Below are positions 9,161 to 18,592 of a DNA stretch of 47,430 nt, in pieces (the stretch's first letter is position 1; each line of letters opens with the position of its first letter). The stretch is from Polaribacter sejongensis (lineage in GTDB: Bacteria; Bacteroidota; Bacteroidia; Flavobacteriales; Flavobacteriaceae). A model generated the notes under the pieces. That model worked only from the letters and a program-made list of their open reading frames with translations, was not told the origin of the DNA and did no database searches. Made by a program: the position numbers and the translations under genes. Location: the NCBI GenBank assembly GCA_949545755.1, contig CATITK010000046.1, positions 1 through 47,430 of the forward strand, written 5' to 3'.

Positions 9161-9526
9161 CTAATTTTCTTGTTTCCATTGTTTATAACCACCCAAAATA
9201 GTATAGGCTTCATATCCTTTTTCCTGTATTTTTTTGACTGCTTTTTCGCTTCTTCCTCCGCTTTTACAGTAGATATAAACCGCTTTATTTTTGTCTAATT
9301 TTGAAACAAGTGTATCTACAAAATGAACATCAAAATAATTGATAAAAAGAGCTGTTTCTATAAAACCTCCTTCGATCTCTTTTGGTGTTCTTACGTCTAT
9401 TAACTGAATTTTTTCTTTGGAAAGCAATACGCTTAGTTCGCTTGTTGAAATTGATTTTACTTGTTGCATTTTACCACAATTGATAAAGAGAAAACCCGAG
9501 AATAAAATGCATGCTAACTGCTTCAT
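9161..9526 (-). CDS. Rhodanese-domain lipoprotein
   Basis: A 121-residue single-domain sulfurtransferase exported as a lipoprotein. The signal is MKQLACILFSGFLFINC, with the lipobox Cys at residue 17. The rhodanese domain begins at about residue 27, contains LIDVRTPKEIEGG and has the active-site Cys87 in YCKSGGRSEK. It starts 4 bases after the stop of the persulfide dioxygenase gene and is surely co-transcribed with it. Its periplasmic position suggests handling of persulfide or thiosulfate outside the cytoplasm (inference). Confidence 0.9.
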   Translation of the reverse strand: MKQLACILFSGFLFINCGKMQQVKSISTSELSVLLSKEKIQLIDVRTPKEIEGGFIETALFINYFDVHFVDTLVSKLDKNKAVYIYCKSGGRSEKAVKKIQEKGYEAYTILGGYKQWKQEN

Positions 9527-9530
9527 AATT

Positions 9531-10955
9531 TTATTTTAGAGTAGATGGACAGACCGCTTCTGTTCTTTCACTAGTGGTCTTTTTGATGGCAGCATACCCT
9601 CCTGCAACGTCTATTAGGTTGTGAAAGCCTCTTGCTTTTAAGATTGAAGCAGCAATTACAGAGCGATAACCACCTCCACAATGGATATAAAAATCTTCAT
9701 CCTTTGGAAATTCACTGAGATGGTCGTTTAAGAAATCTAATGGGGTGTTTGCTGCAATTTTAAGATGCTCACTTGCATATTCACCTGGCTTTCTAACATC
9801 AAAAACCAAACAAGAACTAAGTTTGTTATCAGCTTCTTTAATTTTGGTTTCTAAAACATTTGCAGTAACAGAAATTAAGGTGTCTATTTCTTTGCCTGCT
9901 TCTTTCCAAGCATCAAAACTTCCTTCCAAATATCCTAGAACATTATCAAAACCAACTCTAGACAAACGGGTAATCGTATCTGCTTCTTTTCCTGCTGAAG
10001 TTACTAATAAAATAGGCTGACTTATATCTTTGATCAATGCACCAACCCATGGGGCAAAACTTCCATCAATGCCAATAAAAATTGATTGAGGAATAAAACC
10101 TTTTATAAATTCGGTTTGATGACGAACATCTAAAATAATAGCTTCTGTTTCGTTTGCTAACAACTCAAAATCTTTGACAGACAATGGTTTTTTACTATTT
10201 TGCAACACTTCATCGCTACTTTTATATCCTTCTTTATTGAGTTTTACATTTAAAGGAAAATAGGCTGGAGGAGGCAACAAGCCGTTTGTAACTTCATTTA
10301 TAAATTCGGCTTTTGTCATATTCGCTCTCAAGGCATAATTGGTTTCTTTTTGATGACCAATGGTACCCACAGTTTCTCTACTTAAGTTCTTACCACAAGC
10401 AGAGCCTGCTCCATGTGTAGGATACACAAGAACATCATTCGCTAAAGGCATCACTTTATTTCGCAAGCTTTCATATAAGAAACCAGCCAAATCATTTTCT
10501 GTGAGTGCTCCTTTTTGAGCTAAATCTGGACGACCGACATCCCCTAAAAATAAGGTGTCTCCACTAAAAAGGGCATAATCTTTTCCGTATTTATCTTTTA
10601 ATAGAAAACAAGTGCTTTCCATCGTATGTCCCGGAGTATGTAATACTGTAATGGTAATTTCTCCGACTTTAAAAACTTGATGATCTTCTGCGATAATTGT
10701 TTCAAAATTTGTTTTAGCGGTGGGTCCAAACACAATTTTTGCACCTGTTTTTTCAGCTAAAGTAACGTGTCCACTCACAAAATCTGCATGAAAATGAGTT
10801 TCAAAAATGTATTTTATTTTTGCATTATTTTTAGCGGCGCTATCGATATAATCTTGCACTTCCCTCAACGGATCGATAATAGCAACTTCACCATTACTTT
10901 CTATATAATAAGCTCCTTGTGCTAAACAACCTGTATAAATTTGTTCTATTACCAT
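9531..10955 (-). CDS. Persulfide dioxygenase-rhodanese fusion (ETHE1-like)
   Basis: A 474-residue sulfur-oxidising enzyme: an ETHE1-type metallo-beta-lactamase domain followed by two rhodanese domains. The iron ligands are in THFHADFVSGH (H54, H56, D58, H63), with a further His in LHTPGHTMES and the GDTLFLGDVGRPDL signature. The first rhodanese domain (about residues 265-350) lacks the catalytic Cys; its loop reads VTSAGKEAD. The second (about 370-465) keeps it in HCGGGYRS. Expected chemistry is oxidation of glutathione-type persulfide to sulfite, with persulfide delivered by the rhodanese part. It lies between a SulP transporter gene (57 bases upstream) and a rhodanese lipoprotein gene (4 bases downstream), a coherent sulfide-oxidation set. 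Confidence 0.92.
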   Translation of the reverse strand: MVIEQIYTGCLAQGAYYIESNGEVAIIDPLREVQDYIDSAAKNNAKIKYIFETHFHADFVSGHVTLAEKTGAKIVFGPTAKTNFETIIAEDHQVFKVGEITITVLHTPGHTMESTCFLLKDKYGKDYALFSGDTLFLGDVGRPDLAQKGALTENDLAGFLYESLRNKVMPLANDVLVYPTHGAGSACGKNLSRETVGTIGHQKETNYALRANMTKAEFINEVTNGLLPPPAYFPLNVKLNKEGYKSSDEVLQNSKKPLSVKDFELLANETEAIILDVRHQTEFIKGFIPQSIFIGIDGSFAPWVGALIKDISQPILLVTSAGKEADTITRLSRVGFDNVLGYLEGSFDAWKEAGKEIDTLISVTANVLETKIKEADNKLSSCLVFDVRKPGEYASEHLKIAANTPLDFLNDHLSEFPKDEDFYIHCGGGYRSVIAASILKARGFHNLIDVAGGYAAIKKTTSERTEAVCPSTLK

Positions 10956-11012
10956 TGCTATGAATTGAATTCCTAGAAGGTGTTAATAACCCTTAAGGTT
11001 TGTTAATTTTAA

Positions 11013-12740
11013 TTATTTGTATACTTGATGAATATATTTCGCATATTTTTCTTGCTGTTCTCGATCTCCTGTTTTGTAAAAATTTACGGCGTCATTTACA
11101 CGCATAAAAAAATGATCAACAGCTATTATAGATAAAATGCCACTTCTAAAAAAATCGTCTCTTACGGGACCTTTTACACCTGCAAATAAAAAAATGATGC
11201 CTTTCTTTTTATAAAACTTAATTCGTTCTTTTAACATTTCTATCCCAGTACTGTCTACTCTGTTGATACTTTCCGCATCCAAAACTATCAATTTTAAACG
11301 CTTCCCTTTTTCATGCACCATTTCATCTAATCTATCTCTAAAAAAACTTGAATTGGCATAAAATATTTGAGCATCAAACCTAAAAACTAGAATGTCATTT
11401 TCAATAACAACTTCTTCAAACCGACTTTTATTCTTGTAAAAGTTTGAGTTGGGTACTTTCCCTAATTCAGCAACATAAGGTCTTGATGTTCTGAAAATTA
11501 AAACGATTAAAGAGAACCCTACACCAACGATAATACCAAATTCAATTCCTAATAATAAGGTTCCAATAAATGTGGCAATCATCAACCAGAAATCTAAATG
11601 ATTCGCTTTCCATAGAAAAACAGCTTCTTTAATATTTATTAACCCAGTAACTGCAACAATAATAATTGCTGCTAACACTGTTTTTGGTAAATGATAAAAC
11701 AAAGGAGTTAAAAATAATAGGGTAAAAACGACCATTACAACAGAAATTAAAGCTGCCATTCCAGTCTTTGCCCCACTTTCTTTATTGATTGCAGAGCGCG
11801 AAAAACTAGAAGCAGTAGGATAGGCTTTGAATAAAGAGCCCACCATATTACCTAACCCTAAAGCGATTAATTCTTGATTGGGTCTTATGGTATATTCGTC
11901 TTGTTTTGCTTCTAATGATTTTCCAATAGAAATAGTTTCTAAATAACCAACCATGACCAGTGTAAATGCAATGGGCAATAGTTCTCTCATCTGGTCCAAA
12001 TCAAATTCTGGAAAACCAAAGATGGGCATACCAGCAGGAATGTCTCTAACGATGGAAACATTATCAAAGGATTTTCCAAAATATTTCATTGTTATGATTC
12101 CTAAGACAACAACAATTAATGCATTTGGAATTTTTTTATTGAGCTTTCTAAAGCCACTAATTACAACAATAGAAATCAATCCGATCAGCATTGTGTGGTA
12201 GTTATAATCAACTAGATTGTGCCAGATATCTTCTATTAGATAGTGTATTTTATCTGTTTGAATAAAATCAACTCCAAATAAATTTTCAAATTGATTGAAG
12301 CCAATAATTATTGCAACAGCAGAGGTAAAGCCAGTAATTACTGGTTTGGAAAGGAAGTTTACAATGAAGCCCAATCTAAAGACACCCATAATAAGTTGAA
12401 TAACCCCTACCATTAAAGTCAATAAAATTGCTATTGAAATATAACTTTCTGAACCCGCTAAAGCCATTGTAGAAACACCTGTTGCTACAATGAGTGAATC
12501 CGTAGCAACAGGACCAATTGCAACTTGTCTTGAAGTTCCAAAAATAGCGTAGAGTACTTGTGGAAATAATGCACAATACAAACCATAAATAGGAGGCAAT
12601 CCAGCAATAAGTGCATAGGCAATTCCTTGGGGTATTAAAACAATACCAACAGTAATTCCTGCCACTAAATCTCCTTTAAAAAGAGCGGTGTTATAGTTTG
12701 GCAACCATTCTAAAATTGGTATAAATTTTTTTATATTCAT
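11013..12740 (-). CDS. SulP-family anion transporter with STAS domain
   Basis: A 575-residue inner-membrane transporter. The N-terminal 440 residues carry 12-14 hydrophobic segments with the SulP signatures GITVGIVLIPQGIAYALIAG and GLYCALFPQVLYAIFGTS. The cytosolic STAS domain covers about residues 440-560 and contains VDSTGIEML. SulP proteins carry sulfate, bicarbonate or other anions. Placement before a persulfide dioxygenase suggests a sulfur oxyanion, perhaps export of sulfite or sulfate (inference). I choose the ATG at 12740 (MNIKKFIPILEWLPNYN) over the in-frame TTG at 12758, because the A-rich stretch before the ATG suits Bacteroidota initiation. It lies 27 bases after ruvB. Confidence 0.9.
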   Translation of the reverse strand: MNIKKFIPILEWLPNYNTALFKGDLVAGITVGIVLIPQGIAYALIAGLPPIYGLYCALFPQVLYAIFGTSRQVAIGPVATDSLIVATGVSTMALAGSESYISIAILLTLMVGVIQLIMGVFRLGFIVNFLSKPVITGFTSAVAIIIGFNQFENLFGVDFIQTDKIHYLIEDIWHNLVDYNYHTMLIGLISIVVISGFRKLNKKIPNALIVVVLGIITMKYFGKSFDNVSIVRDIPAGMPIFGFPEFDLDQMRELLPIAFTLVMVGYLETISIGKSLEAKQDEYTIRPNQELIALGLGNMVGSLFKAYPTASSFSRSAINKESGAKTGMAALISVVMVVFTLLFLTPLFYHLPKTVLAAIIIVAVTGLINIKEAVFLWKANHLDFWLMIATFIGTLLLGIEFGIIVGVGFSLIVLIFRTSRPYVAELGKVPNSNFYKNKSRFEEVVIENDILVFRFDAQIFYANSSFFRDRLDEMVHEKGKRLKLIVLDAESINRVDSTGIEMLKERIKFYKKKGIIFLFAGVKGPVRDDFFRSGILSIIAVDHFFMRVNDAVNFYKTGDREQQEKYAKYIHQVYK

Positions 12741-12767
12741 TTTTTTAGTTATCAGCAAACTACTCCT

Positions 12768-13790
12768 TTAAAATAATTCTCCCTGATTTTTGCCTTTTAT
12801 TCTCCCTAAATGTTTGTATGCTAAATCTGTAACTTCTCTTCCTCTTGGAGTTCTCATTATAAAACCTTGCTGTATTAAAAAAGGTTCATACACCTCTTCA
12901 ATCGTTTCTGTATTTTCTGAAACCGCAGTTGCAATCGTACTTAAACCAACAGGTCCTCCTTTAAATTTATCAATAATGGTGACAAGAATTTTATTATCCA
13001 TTTCATCCAAACCATGTGCATCCACATTTAATGCTTTTAGTGCATATTTTGCAATTTCTATCGAGATGTTTCCATCGCCTTTTATTTGTGCAAAATCTCG
13101 AACTCTTCTCAATAAAGCATTTGCAATTCTTGGTGTTCCTCTACTTCTGCCTGCAATCTCAATGGCAGATTCCATCGAAATAGCAACGCCCAAAATAGTG
13201 GCACTTCTTTGAATTATGGTCGTTAATAATTCTGTTTTATAATAATGTAATCGGCTACTAATTCCAAAACGCGCTCTCATTGGGGCGGTTAATAATCCAG
13301 AACGAGTGGTCGCTCCAATTAAAGTAAAGGGTTCTAAATTGATTTGAACTGTTCTGGCATTTGGACCAGATTCAATCATAATATCAATTTTAAAATCTTC
13401 CATTGCAGAGTATAAATACTCTTCTACAATTGGGCTTAATCGATGAATTTCGTCAATAAATAAAACATCCCGTTCATCTAGATTTGTTAACAGTCCAGCT
13501 AAATCTCCTGGTTTGTCTAATACAGGCCCAGAAGTAACTTTTATTCCAACTTCTAATTCATTGGCTAAAATATGCGCTAATGTTGTTTTACCCAAACCCG
13601 GAGGGCCATGAAAAAGGGTATGATCTAAAGATTCTCCCCTTTGATTTGCTGCTTCAACAAAGATTTTTAAATTATCAATAGCTTGGTCTTGTCCTGTAAA
13701 ATCATCAAAAGAAAGTGGACGTAATTTTTTTTCTACATCTAAATCATCATTTGATAGGTTGTCATTTTCAGGATTTAAGTTTTCGTTCAT
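12768..13790 (-). CDS. ruvB: Holliday junction branch-migration helicase RuvB
   Basis: The AAA+ motor that drives branch migration with RuvA. The 340 residues match the family. Motifs: Walker [12 protein letters not shown], Walker [13 protein letters not shown], sensor 1 GATTRSGLL, arginine finger region PMRARFG, and a C-terminal winged helix ending in [14 protein letters not shown]. The in-frame GTG at 13796 overlaps a promoter box, so the ATG at 13790 is the start. The predicted transcript begins only 1-2 bases before this ATG, implying an essentially leaderless message. The SulP gene follows by 27 bases. Confidence 0.97.
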   Translation of the reverse strand: MNENLNPENDNLSNDDLDVEKKLRPLSFDDFTGQDQAIDNLKIFVEAANQRGESLDHTLFHGPPGLGKTTLAHILANELEVGIKVTSGPVLDKPGDLAGLLTNLDERDVLFIDEIHRLSPIVEEYLYSAMEDFKIDIMIESGPNARTVQINLEPFTLIGATTRSGLLTAPMRARFGISSRLHYYKTELLTTIIQRSATILGVAISMESAIEIAGRSRGTPRIANALLRRVRDFAQIKGDGNISIEIAKYALKALNVDAHGLDEMDNKILVTIIDKFKGGPVGLSTIATAVSENTETIEEVYEPFLIQQGFIMRTPRGREVTDLAYKHLGRIKGKNQGELF

Positions 13791-13795
13791 AGCCA

Positions 13796-13803
13796 CAAAG
13801 ATA
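13796..13803 (-). promoter_or_regulatory. -7 promoter box for ruvB
   Basis: Minus strand TATCTTTG is a perfect TAnnTTTG box ending 5 bases before the ruvB ATG, leaving almost no 5' untranslated leader. No convincing TTG -33 element was found. Confidence 0.45.
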
Positions 13804-13995
13804 AATGATTTTAAATTACAGTTTTGTATGTTTTGTTACACAACAAAGTATTGTAAATAAATTTGAAATAGCGACCTCTATAAATACTTAAAATAGTGCT
13901 GAATACGCTCTTAAAATTTGGAAGCATTTGGGTTAGATGACAAAAATATTTTCTGGAATTAAAAAGACAAGTTACTATAAAACATTTCTCTAAGT

Positions 13996-15840
13996 CTATT
14001 TTACTTCAAAAAAATTGTTTTCTAGATAAATATCTGCCATAAGACCTTTTTTATCAATAATAACAGATTTTACAGGCTTAGAAACTTCAAAAGAATAGGT
14101 TGGAGACGCCCAACCCCAGTCTTTTAAAATTTTAGCGGTTGTTGGCTTGTTTGCTCTCATCATTTCTAAAGGAATATTAAATCTTCCTTTACTTCCATCA
14201 GCATAAATTACAGACACATCAATCGGCATGGGCATTTTTCCAATTCTTTCCAAAGTAATTTTTTGTTCGTTAACAGCTTTTACACCATAATCTATGGTAT
14301 GTGTCGTTTGTGTCCATTCGTTTAAATACCAACCTAAATGAACCCCAGAAATTTTTTCCATAACGCGTTTAATATCATTTGGAGTTGGATGTTTAAAACT
14401 AAAATCATGAAAGTATTTTTTGATCCCTTTTGCAACATTTTCGGACCCAATTACATATTCTAATTGTGACAGAAATATATTTCCTTTTGAATAACTTGCA
14501 ATGCCATACCCCCAATTTGTATCGTATCTGTCTGCATGTGTCGACAAGGTTTCTTCATAGCCTTTTGTTACAATTGTTCGATACCCTTTGTAAGAATCGA
14601 TATGTGGATTTTTTTTGTTTTCTTTTAAAATTTCGTTTTCAGCTTTGTTGGAAATATAGGTTGTAAAACCTTCGTCCATCCAAGGATGTAAACTTTCGTT
14701 AGAGGCCAATAAAAATTGAAACCAAGTATGTGCCATTTCATGGGCTGTTACGCCAAAAAGACTTCCAAACTTACGTTTACCAGTAATTAGAGTTGCCATT
14801 GCATATTCCATTCCTCCGTCTCCTCCCTGAATTACAGAGTATTGTTTATAGGGATATTGACCAATTTTTTGACTAAAATAAGTCATTAATTCTGCAACTT
14901 TAGGTTGAAGATCTTTCCAGTTTTTTAAATAATTTTCTTCCAGATTTTTTTTATATAAAAAGTGCAGATCTATCCCGTTTTCCATTTTTAGTACATCATG
15001 AATGTATGCTGCATCTGCAGCCCATACAAAATCGTGTACATTTTCTGCTTTAAAATTCCATGTGAATTTATCACCTTTTGGCAAGTGTAAATCTTTAGAT
15101 ACATCTTCATAACCATGTCCAGTCTCTTGAGGGTTTTGTAAATTACCAGACCCACCAAGAGTATACTTTTTATCGATATGAATTGTAACATCAAAATCTC
15201 CCCAAACACCATGAAATTCTCTTGCGATGTATGGAGGAGTATGCCAACCTTGAAAGTCATATGCTGCCAATTTTGGATACCATTGTGCCATAGACAATGC
15301 AACTCCTTCTTCATTATTTCTTCCAGAGCGACGAATTTGTACAGGTATTTGCGCATCAAAATTCATTTCTAAAGTAACCTTTTCTCCAGATTTTATAGGT
15401 TGATTCAATTTGACTTCTAAAATGGTACCTACAGTTTCATGGGCAACTATAACGCCATTCTGCTTTAGAGAATTTACTTTTATATATCCAATTTCATTTG
15501 GTTGTAATTTGCTTATTCTATCTCGCACTCTTCTGTCTGGATCTTTAATATTTAAAGATCGAACATCCATTTGGGAACCTGGTTGAAATGCATTAAAATA
15601 CAAATGATAAAAGACCTTATCTAAGTCGTCTGGTGAATTATTTGTGTATACTAAAGTTTGTGTCCCTTTGTATTTGTAATTGTTTGCATCTACATCTATA
15701 TCCATGGTATAAGCGACATGTTGCTGCCAATATGAATTGTTAGCAGAGGAACTACTCGTCGGTTTATACACCCCTTTTTTTGTAATCGTACAAGACACAA
15801 ATAGGGTTATTAAAAAAGTAAATAAAAGTATTTTTTTCAT
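13996..15840 (-). CDS. M1-family (aminopeptidase N-like) metallopeptidase lipoprotein
   Basis: A 614-residue zinc peptidase anchored as a lipoprotein (ITLFVSC, Cys17). The zinc site is HEMAH at 367-371 with the third ligand Glu390 in WMDEGFTTY, the standard HEXXH-X18-E spacing. The substrate-binding region GGMEYAMATL (GxMEN-like) lies at about 342-351, with Glu-Tyr instead of the classic Glu-Asn. It starts 12 bases after the subtilisin-like gene's stop and forms an operon with it and the metallo-beta-lactamase-fold gene. The likely role is trimming peptides in the periplasm or at the surface. Confidence 0.92.
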   Translation of the reverse strand: MKKILLFTFLITLFVSCTITKKGVYKPTSSSSANNSYWQQHVAYTMDIDVDANNYKYKGTQTLVYTNNSPDDLDKVFYHLYFNAFQPGSQMDVRSLNIKDPDRRVRDRISKLQPNEIGYIKVNSLKQNGVIVAHETVGTILEVKLNQPIKSGEKVTLEMNFDAQIPVQIRRSGRNNEEGVALSMAQWYPKLAAYDFQGWHTPPYIAREFHGVWGDFDVTIHIDKKYTLGGSGNLQNPQETGHGYEDVSKDLHLPKGDKFTWNFKAENVHDFVWAADAAYIHDVLKMENGIDLHFLYKKNLEENYLKNWKDLQPKVAELMTYFSQKIGQYPYKQYSVIQGGDGGMEYAMATLITGKRKFGSLFGVTAHEMAHTWFQFLLASNESLHPWMDEGFTTYISNKAENEILKENKKNPHIDSYKGYRTIVTKGYEETLSTHADRYDTNWGYGIASYSKGNIFLSQLEYVIGSENVAKGIKKYFHDFSFKHPTPNDIKRVMEKISGVHLGWYLNEWTQTTHTIDYGVKAVNEQKITLERIGKMPMPIDVSVIYADGSKGRFNIPLEMMRANKPTTAKILKDWGWASPTYSFEVSKPVKSVIIDKKGLMADIYLENNFFEVK

Positions 15841-15852
15841 GCGATGGTCAAT

Positions 15853-17493
15853 TTAGTTTTTCCCATTAACAATCTTATCTGCCATTTTTAAAGCAGTATA
15901 AGCATTTACAATTCTACCAGAAACAGACAACGCTGCAAATGGCACCTTTTCTCCATAAGGTTGTTCTCTTGATTTTGACCCTGGTTTTATAACATTGAAA
16001 TCTATTTTGACTCCCGAATTCATTAAAATATGTTTCACCTGAGAGGCACTTAGTTTTGGGTAATACGAACGCACTAAAGCTGCAACGCCTACTGTAGAGG
16101 GAGCTGCCATTGAGGTTCCGCTAAATTCTTTATACTCATTTTCTGGAGTTGTTGCATAAATTTGAACTCCAGGTGCAAAAACATCCACATTCTTTTTACC
16201 ATAATTTGAAAAAGAAGCGGGTAGGTTTTCATCATAATTCAAACTTATAGCACCTACTGTTAATACGTTGTCAGAAATTTCAGTCACGAAGTCTTTACTA
16301 TCATTCGGGTAGGTTTTTTCAACATCTATGTTTTTCCCAGAATTTCCAGCAGCATTCACAATTAATACATCTTTTGATGCCGCATATTGAATAGCTTCAT
16401 ATACCCATTCCTTTTTAGGAGAATAGCCTTTTCCAAAACTTGTGTTAATCACTTTTGCGCCATTATCCACCGCATAACGAATTCCTAAAGCAACATCTTT
16501 GTCATATTCATCTCCATCTGGAACTGCTCTAACAGCCATTATTTTTACATTAGTTGCAACTCCATTCATTCCCAACCCATTATTTCTACTTGCTGCAATA
16601 ATTCCAGAAACATGGGTTCCATGTGCTTCGTCTATTATAGAATGCCCTGTTTTATTATCTCCATAAAATTTTTGATCCATTGTGTTTGGGTCGTCTCCCA
16701 AGGGGCTCCTATAATCCACTTTTAATGCATCCCCATTTAACAAATTCGTTGCGTCTGAAACTAATTTAGTGAGCTCCTTTTTTGCAGTTTCTAGGGAAGG
16801 CAAACCAAAACTATACATTTGTTTAGCAACTTCAATACCTTCCAGTAAATCCGGGGCTTCTGTAACAATACCTAAAACGTCCTCTTTTGTATATACTGAT
16901 TTCTGGAAATTTTCAGAAATAATAGTATCTGCATTGGTAACTCTTTCCAAAATTTGCTCAAATCTTTCTTTCGAATTTTTTGCGTCTGCTACTTTTTTAT
17001 CATAAAAAGCTTTGGCTTCTTTGACTTCTTCTTTTCCTGTAATAGAGGGGTTTTTTATAATTCTTTCGTACTCTAAATTTTCTTTATAAATACTTCCTAA
17101 AAAATTCCACCCGTTGATATCATCGATATATCCGTTTTTATCATCATCAATACCATTACTCGCAATTTCCTTTTTATTAACCCAAGCAACATTTTTTAAA
17201 TCTTCGTGTTCTAAATCTGTTCCAGAATCAACGACTCCAACAATCACCTCAACGCCTATTTTTGAAGCAACAAACTGGTACGCTTTTTCAATACTCATTC
17301 CTGGAATTGAATCTGTTTCTAAATCTGCATGACTCCAACGCTTAGTTTCATTGGAAGATAATGCTGCTTTTTTTGCAGGAATATTTAGAATCGTTTCTGA
17401 ACCTAGTGGAACTGGAATTTTAGAGATTGATTTACAACTTGTAAAAATGATACTTGCAATTATTGCAAAAAATAGGGGTTTAAAAATCTTCAT
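15853..17493 (-). CDS. Subtilisin-like (S8) serine protease lipoprotein
   Basis: A 546-residue S8 peptidase with lipobox IFTSC (Cys20). The triad is Asp89 (VVDSGTDLEHEDL), His291 (HGTHVSG) and Ser461 (GTSMAAP); oxyanion Asn is in VNAAGNSG. About 200 residues separate Asp and His, against about 30 in subtilisin. The extra part is charged and helical (roughly residues 135-245). No T9SS C-terminal domain is present, so the protein probably stays membrane-anchored. It is the middle gene of a three-gene run, 14 bases after the metallo-beta-lactamase-fold gene and 12 before the M1 peptidase gene. Confidence 0.93.
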   Translation of the reverse strand: MKIFKPLFFAIIASIIFTSCKSISKIPVPLGSETILNIPAKKAALSSNETKRWSHADLETDSIPGMSIEKAYQFVASKIGVEVIVGVVDSGTDLEHEDLKNVAWVNKKEIASNGIDDDKNGYIDDINGWNFLGSIYKENLEYERIIKNPSITGKEEVKEAKAFYDKKVADAKNSKERFEQILERVTNADTIISENFQKSVYTKEDVLGIVTEAPDLLEGIEVAKQMYSFGLPSLETAKKELTKLVSDATNLLNGDALKVDYRSPLGDDPNTMDQKFYGDNKTGHSIIDEAHGTHVSGIIAASRNNGLGMNGVATNVKIMAVRAVPDGDEYDKDVALGIRYAVDNGAKVINTSFGKGYSPKKEWVYEAIQYAASKDVLIVNAAGNSGKNIDVEKTYPNDSKDFVTEISDNVLTVGAISLNYDENLPASFSNYGKKNVDVFAPGVQIYATTPENEYKEFSGTSMAAPSTVGVAALVRSYYPKLSASQVKHILMNSGVKIDFNVIKPGSKSREQPYGEKVPFAALSVSGRIVNAYTALKMADKIVNGKN

Positions 17494-17507
17494 AACTGAG
17501 CCTCTTT

Positions 17508-18353
17508 TTAATTAAATATATCTGTAAATTTATGTGTGTTTTTCAATCTAACTCCTTTTTCTGTATGCTGAACTGTGCAAAGTTCATTATAGGCATCATG
17601 TTCTAAAAAAAGAAAATACTCTTTATCTGCAGCTTGGTTTAAAAAAGCTGCTTTTTCTTTAATTGTCAGTAAAGGTCTGGTGTCATAGCCCATAACATAA
17701 GGCAATGGAATATGACCTATCGTTGGCAGCAAGTCTGCCATAAAAACAATTGTTTTCCCTTGATAAGAAACCACCGGTAGCATTTGTTTTTCTGTATGAC
17801 CGTCCATAAAAAGGATGTCAAAACCAATTTGATCTTTGTAATTACTATGAATAAAATTTAGTTGGCCACTTTCTTTAATAGGGTTAATGTTTTCTTCTAA
17901 AAAAGAAGCTTTTTCTCTGGGGTTTGGTGCTGTTGCCCATTGCCAGTGTTTGTCATTAGACCAAAATTTCGCATTTTTAAAAGCTGGTTGTAAAAAAGTA
18001 CGATCCGCATTCCATGTGATGGCACCTCCACAATGATCAAAATGCAAATGTGTTAAAAAAACATCTGTAATATCGTCTCTATGAAAACCATGTTTTGCCA
18101 AAGAAGTGTCTAAAGAGAAGTCTCCAAAAAGGTAATAATAGCTATAAAATTTATTAGATTGTTTTGTTCCTAAACCCGTGTCTACAAGAATCAAACGATT
18201 TCCATCTTCAATAAGCATACTCCGCATGCTCATGTCTATCAGGTTTTTATCGTCTGATGGATTCGTTTTTTGCCAAATAGCTTTAGGGACAACGCCAAAC
18301 ATTGCACCTCCATCTAATTTAAAATTGCCAGTTTCTATAGGATAGATTTTCAT
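17508..18353 (-). CDS. Metallo-beta-lactamase-fold hydrolase (lactonase/AiiA-like group)
   Basis: A 281-residue hydrolase without a signal peptide. The metal-binding motif is THLHFDHCGG (His102, His104, Asp106, His107), with further ligands in MDGHTEKQM and LEHDAY. Architecture and length fit the cytosolic group that contains N-acyl homoserine lactonases and methyl-parathion hydrolase, but nothing in the sequence fixes the substrate. It is the first gene of the run with the S8 and M1 peptidases. A palindrome at 18392-18410 lies 38 bases upstream of its ATG. Confidence 0.82.
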   Translation of the reverse strand: MKIYPIETGNFKLDGGAMFGVVPKAIWQKTNPSDDKNLIDMSMRSMLIEDGNRLILVDTGLGTKQSNKFYSYYYLFGDFSLDTSLAKHGFHRDDITDVFLTHLHFDHCGGAITWNADRTFLQPAFKNAKFWSNDKHWQWATAPNPREKASFLEENINPIKESGQLNFIHSNYKDQIGFDILFMDGHTEKQMLPVVSYQGKTIVFMADLLPTIGHIPLPYVMGYDTRPLLTIKEKAAFLNQAADKEYFLFLEHDAYNELCTVQHTEKGVRLKNTHKFTDIFN

Positions 18354-18391
18354 CTCAAAAAATTAAAATCATTAAAAGTGATTTAGAACTT

Positions 18392-18410
18392 GATCAAATT
18401 AAATTTGATC
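18392..18410. promoter_or_regulatory. Palindrome upstream of the MBL-S8-M1 run
   Basis: GATCAAATT-A-AATTTGATC is a perfect 9-bp inverted repeat about one helical turn per half-site, 38 bases upstream of the first gene. It has the form of a dimeric regulator's operator; the regulator is unknown. Confidence 0.35.
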
Positions 18411-18560
18411 TTTACAAAGATGAATAAAAAAAGGGGTTTTTTTGTTAAGGAAAATCTAAAGATTAAGAAGTCTCATTTTAATTCTAAAATGCTTGAAGAA
18501 CTTTCGCTATAATTTAAATAAGGATTATGATCTCTGAGTCGTTGTAATCCGACTGAAATA

Positions 18561-18592
18561 AAAAAACCTTAATCGGAAGATTAAGGTTTTTT
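18561..18592 (+). terminator. Rho-independent terminator
   Basis: A perfect 14-bp stem (18561-18574 with 18579-18592) with GGAA loop, A-run on the left and T6 on the right. No intact plus-strand gene precedes it, so it may be left over from a lost gene. A truncated reading frame begins immediately after it. Positions 18411-18560 hold no recognisable gene. Confidence 0.75.

Noticed and set aside
18537-18554. AGTCG-TTGTAATC-CGACT resembles a tRNA T-arm next to a terminator, suggesting a tRNA remnant.
   Set aside because: The loop has 8 bases and differs from TTCRANY, and no acceptor or anticodon arm can be found upstream.
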